64,000 bases of DNA from Dipetalonema caudispina (taxonomy: Eukaryota; Nematoda; Chromadorea; Rhabditida; Onchocercidae), in NCBI GenBank assembly GCA_013365325.1, contig JABVXV010000253.1, forward strand, positions 29,777 to 93,776, in the 5' to 3' direction. Positions 56,601-61,270 of the stretch are shown here, in pieces. The notes below the pieces were generated by a model. It had not been told where the DNA came from and did no database searches. It worked only from the letters and a program-made list of their open reading frames with translations. The translations under genes were made by a program, and so were the position numbers. Within the stretch, counting starts at the first letter, position 1, and each line of letters starts with the position of its first letter.

Positions 56601-59600
56601 CCTTGAAGTGCTATACTATTTGTGAATCTTATGCTTGCGAGAAGTTTCAGAAGTGTTAGATTAAATTGACATTAAATTCATAAGTATTAGAATAATTATC
56701 ATCAAGTCTGCAAGTATCGAATTATTTCATATTAAATTTCAATTTGAAAATTTTTTAATTACTTAGTAACTTATGATCATATAATATCGTAAAATTTTCA
56801 AATTTTCTTATCGTTCTAACATTTTTTATACCTGAAATTTACTAAAGTAAATGTAAATCAGTAAGCGATTTTCATTCAATTTTAGGTAAGAACACAATGA
56901 AATATGATGTAATGTAATGTAATAATTGGATTTCTTTGTTTGAAATTCCAATAGTTAAAGCTATCTTAATTTTTTTTAGGTGGCTTCGTTGTAATCGTCG
57001 AAATAATCGACATAAAACTCCTCGCCATGGTTCCATTTCAAAGATTGCTTTAGCTGGTAGTACAATTCCAAGTGAAACATCTAAATTGCTTGTTTCCGGT
57101 GATGTTTATGGTCGTCATATTGTTAATCCGTATGATCAGGTATAATGCACCGATTATAATCTACTTTCTTGAATTCATTATTTTGAATGAAACCAATGAA
57201 ATTTTTTTTTTTTTATCCTTCTGAGAAACAAAAAGTGAAATTTCAAAACGTTGTTTTTTTTTCGAATTTTTCAAAATTTTAATTGAAAATTTGATTTTTC
57301 AGATGAATGGAAATGGTGGTTGTGCGATGGATTCAACAGTGGATATGTATCCATTACATCAAAGTCATATGAGTAGTGCAACATATAATGCTTTACCGGT
57401 ACCCATGTCGATATTACCATCAAGTGGTGGTGCTATTGGTGGTCATTCTCTTAGCCATCTACCAATTCCTATTGCTGAACTTGCTGCACATATTGATAAG
57501 CTAAAAATGAATAATAATGCCTTATTCTCACAGGTATTGAAATAATTTATCATATATTATTTCATTCATTCATTTTTTTTTTTTTATAAATTTATAAATT
57601 TCATAAAATTTCAATAATTTCTAATTTTGTAAAAAATTGGATTATGAATTTAATTCATTTTGAATTACATATATTATCTAACATTTTAAAAATCTATAAA
57701 ATAATCTTTAAATAAATTTACTGCAATTTTTTTCCTTTTCTTTATGACAATAAATTTATATTTCTGTTCTCATCATTTCTTTTTCCTGTAAAGTATCATT
57801 TATTGTTTGTTTCATCTTCAAGAAAAAAAAAATTGCAATATTAAATTAATTAATTAAGTAAGAAACAATAATAATATAGGGAAATTTGTATAAAGAATAT
57901 CATCAGAATATTGTAGGAATATGAAAGCATTGAAACAGGTCAACATTTTACCTGGGAAAATTCGAGTCGACCAATAAATAAAATAAAAAATCGATATGCA
58001 AATGTGGTTGCATATGATCATTCACGTGTTATCCTTAGTACTATTGATAATATCGAAGGTAGTGATTATATCAATGCTAACTATATTGATGGTTATGAAA
58101 AGGTATGCTTGTTTTTATTTACTAATTAACATTTATTAGTTAATTATTGTACATTGTGCATTTTACTGATTACATATTTGTTCTTTATTTGGTGGTTACT
58201 TTGTTATAATTCTCTTTTTTCTACTTTTTTTTTTCGGTATATATTTCTAAATAAGTAATAGTTCAATTTTTTTTTACTTTCGAAGAATTCTATAATTTTA
58301 TTCTTTCGAAATTAAAATTATATTTCAAACATTAATAGGTATTCGTTTACCTGTAACAAATAAGTTATATATTTTCACTTTTAGCCAAAAGCATACATCG
58401 CAACACAAGGACCACTACCGGAAACATTTGCCGATTTTTGGCGAATGGTTTGGGAAGAGAATACGGCAACAATAGTAATGTTGACAAAATTGGAAGAACG
58501 ATCACGAATAAAATGTAATCAGTACTGGCCTGGTAGAGGATCATCTTATTATGGTCATATTCAGGTGAAAATAACCTAAATTAATTTTTTCTAAATTTAA
58601 CAAAATAATCTCAAATCAAATTTATATTGTGTTTTAGTAAAATGGTTCAAATATTTAACTAACAAAATAGGTCGATTGTTTAGAATGGCACTGATATATT
58701 CTGATTCGTGATGTTATTCAATATCATATACTTTTGAATAGCAATATTGATTTTCTTTTTCTGTTTTGAAAATGAATGAATGGATAAGAAAAAAGAAATT
58801 TTTGGTAGATTTTGAACGATCATGACATGTTTAGGTGACATTGTTGGATACCCTAGAGCTGGCACATTATACAATTCGAACATTTCGATTACAATATCGT
58901 GGTGGTGGCAAAATACGGGAAATAAGACATTTGCAATATACCGCATGGCCGGATCATGGAGTTCCTGATCATCCGACACCTTTTTTGATGTTTTTAAAGA
59001 GGGTGAAAACTTTAAATCGACCGGATGCTGGCCCAGTCATATCACATTGCAGGTTAAAAGTTATTCTTTTTTTTTCCCCCGCTGATTAAATGATAAATGG
59101 AAAAAGTTTGAAAAACTTATTTCTTAAAAGAGAAAAACTAAGGGAATAAAAATGTCGATTTTGTTGTGTAATTTTCGAGTTTTACTTAGAAATAATCAAA
59201 TCCAATCATTATTTTTAGTAAATTAACAAATTTTATCCATGTGTATATATGTAACTTTGTAGTGCTGGAATTGGCCGAACAGGTGCCTTTATCGTAATCG
59301 ATTGTATGTTGGAACGATTACGATATGAAAATACTGTAGATATTTATGGTTGTGTGACAGCATTACGATCACAAAGATCATATATGGTTCAGGTAAATAT
59401 GAAATTTAATCTTTAATTTGAAAGAATTATAATGTGAAAAAAAAAAATTAGGAGAAAAAAAAAGATAATTTGTCATTATTCGCAAGAAATTTGCGCAAAT
59501 TTTTTGAAAATTATTTGACTTCATTAAATTTCTATTATATATCTCATATTCCATCTCTCAAATTGTATTTCATATGTTTGAATTTTGGAAAATTTTTAGA

Positions 59601-61237
59601 CCGATGATCAGTATATTTTTATTCATGATGCAGTACTGGATGCGGTACAATCCGGTTCAACAGAAGTGCCTGCTAGCAAATTATATACCCATGTACAAGC
59701 TTTAATGCAAATTCAACCGATTGATCAAGTTTCAGCTATGGAACTTGAATTTAGGGTATATTTTCTCTTTCATCTAATTTCACTGCTATACTAGCTTTTT
59801 TATCCTTATTAATGATTATAATAATTACCTCTAAAAAATTATTCCGAAGTTTACAATTTATTAAAAAAAAGAAGAAAAAATCCAAAAGATAATATTTTGT
59901 TGAATTGCTTTTTCAGATTCGTAATTATTAATTTTCAACGAATAAATGTCCTTTTCGCAGGATTTTCTATTAAATCTAAAATGTTAGGGTAGAAATTTTG
60001 ACATTTACTTTTTTTGTTTAGTTGAAATTTACAGCAACTCTCAGTGATTACTTTTTTAATTAAAATGTTGTGTACATATATTAATTTTTAATTAATTCCA
60101 AGGTTTAATAATAGAAATTTCTTAGTTTATTTTGTAGCATTTGGCAACAATGAAAATGTCAAATTCTCGATGTAGCGTTGCAAATTTATCTGTAAATCGG
60201 CCAAAAAATCGTTTGATCAATATGGTACCATATGACTCATCACGTGTTGTTTTACGTCCAATTCCGGGTGAGGAAGGTTCCGATTATATCAATGCTTCTT
60301 GGATTGATGGTTATAGGTGTGTTATTTGATTATATTCATTAACTAATTTTTAATTCTTTTTCATATTTTTGGTATTTTTCTTTTCTTTTTAATACTTGTT
60401 CGTTATTATAACATTTAATTATTATATTTAAATATTTTTTAATTATCACAATATTCAGATACTTCTTTGTTAATGAAACACCTATAAATTCCTCAATTTT
60501 AATTAATATGGTGCTTAGATATTTTAGTTATTGCAATATTCAAATATCTTTTGCTTTGCACCTTCTCAATTATTAATTATCACCATCATCAAATGTTTTA
60601 ATTATTACAATATTTAGACATTGTTTTCCTTCTCAATTACTAATTATTCTGATCTTCGGATACTTAATTACTGATTATTAGCTATTATAATCTTCGGATA
60701 TTTTACTTTTTTTTTTGTACGCTCTCAGTTATTCACTGTTGTGATTATCAGATATTTTAGCTTTTTTTTTAAGTGAATTGTTAATTATTGTGTTCTTCAA
60801 ATATTTTATTGTTTTTTCTTACACTTTCTCAATTATTCATTGTTTATGACCCGTGAATATTTTAGCTTTTTTAATGCTCTTTCGATTATTAATTATTATT
60901 ATTATTAATATTCAGTTATTTTAATTCCTGTTCATTGATAATGAAAAACATAAATTCAGGCAACGTTGTGCATATATTGCAACGCAAGGTCCAATGCCTC
61001 ATACGGTAAATGATTTCTGGCGAATGATTTGGGAACATGAATCTTCTATTATCGTAATGCTTATTCGTACTGTGGAAACATGTAGGGTTAGTTCATTTAT
61101 CTTTTCACAACATTTTTATCTTTTTAATTTAACATAAATATAAAATTTAAAATGAAATATTAATATAAAACTTTTAATTAATATAATTTTTTTCTCTTTT
61201 GTTCAAAATAATTTCAATAATTGTTATCATACTTTTT

Positions 61238-61270
<33 letters not shown>
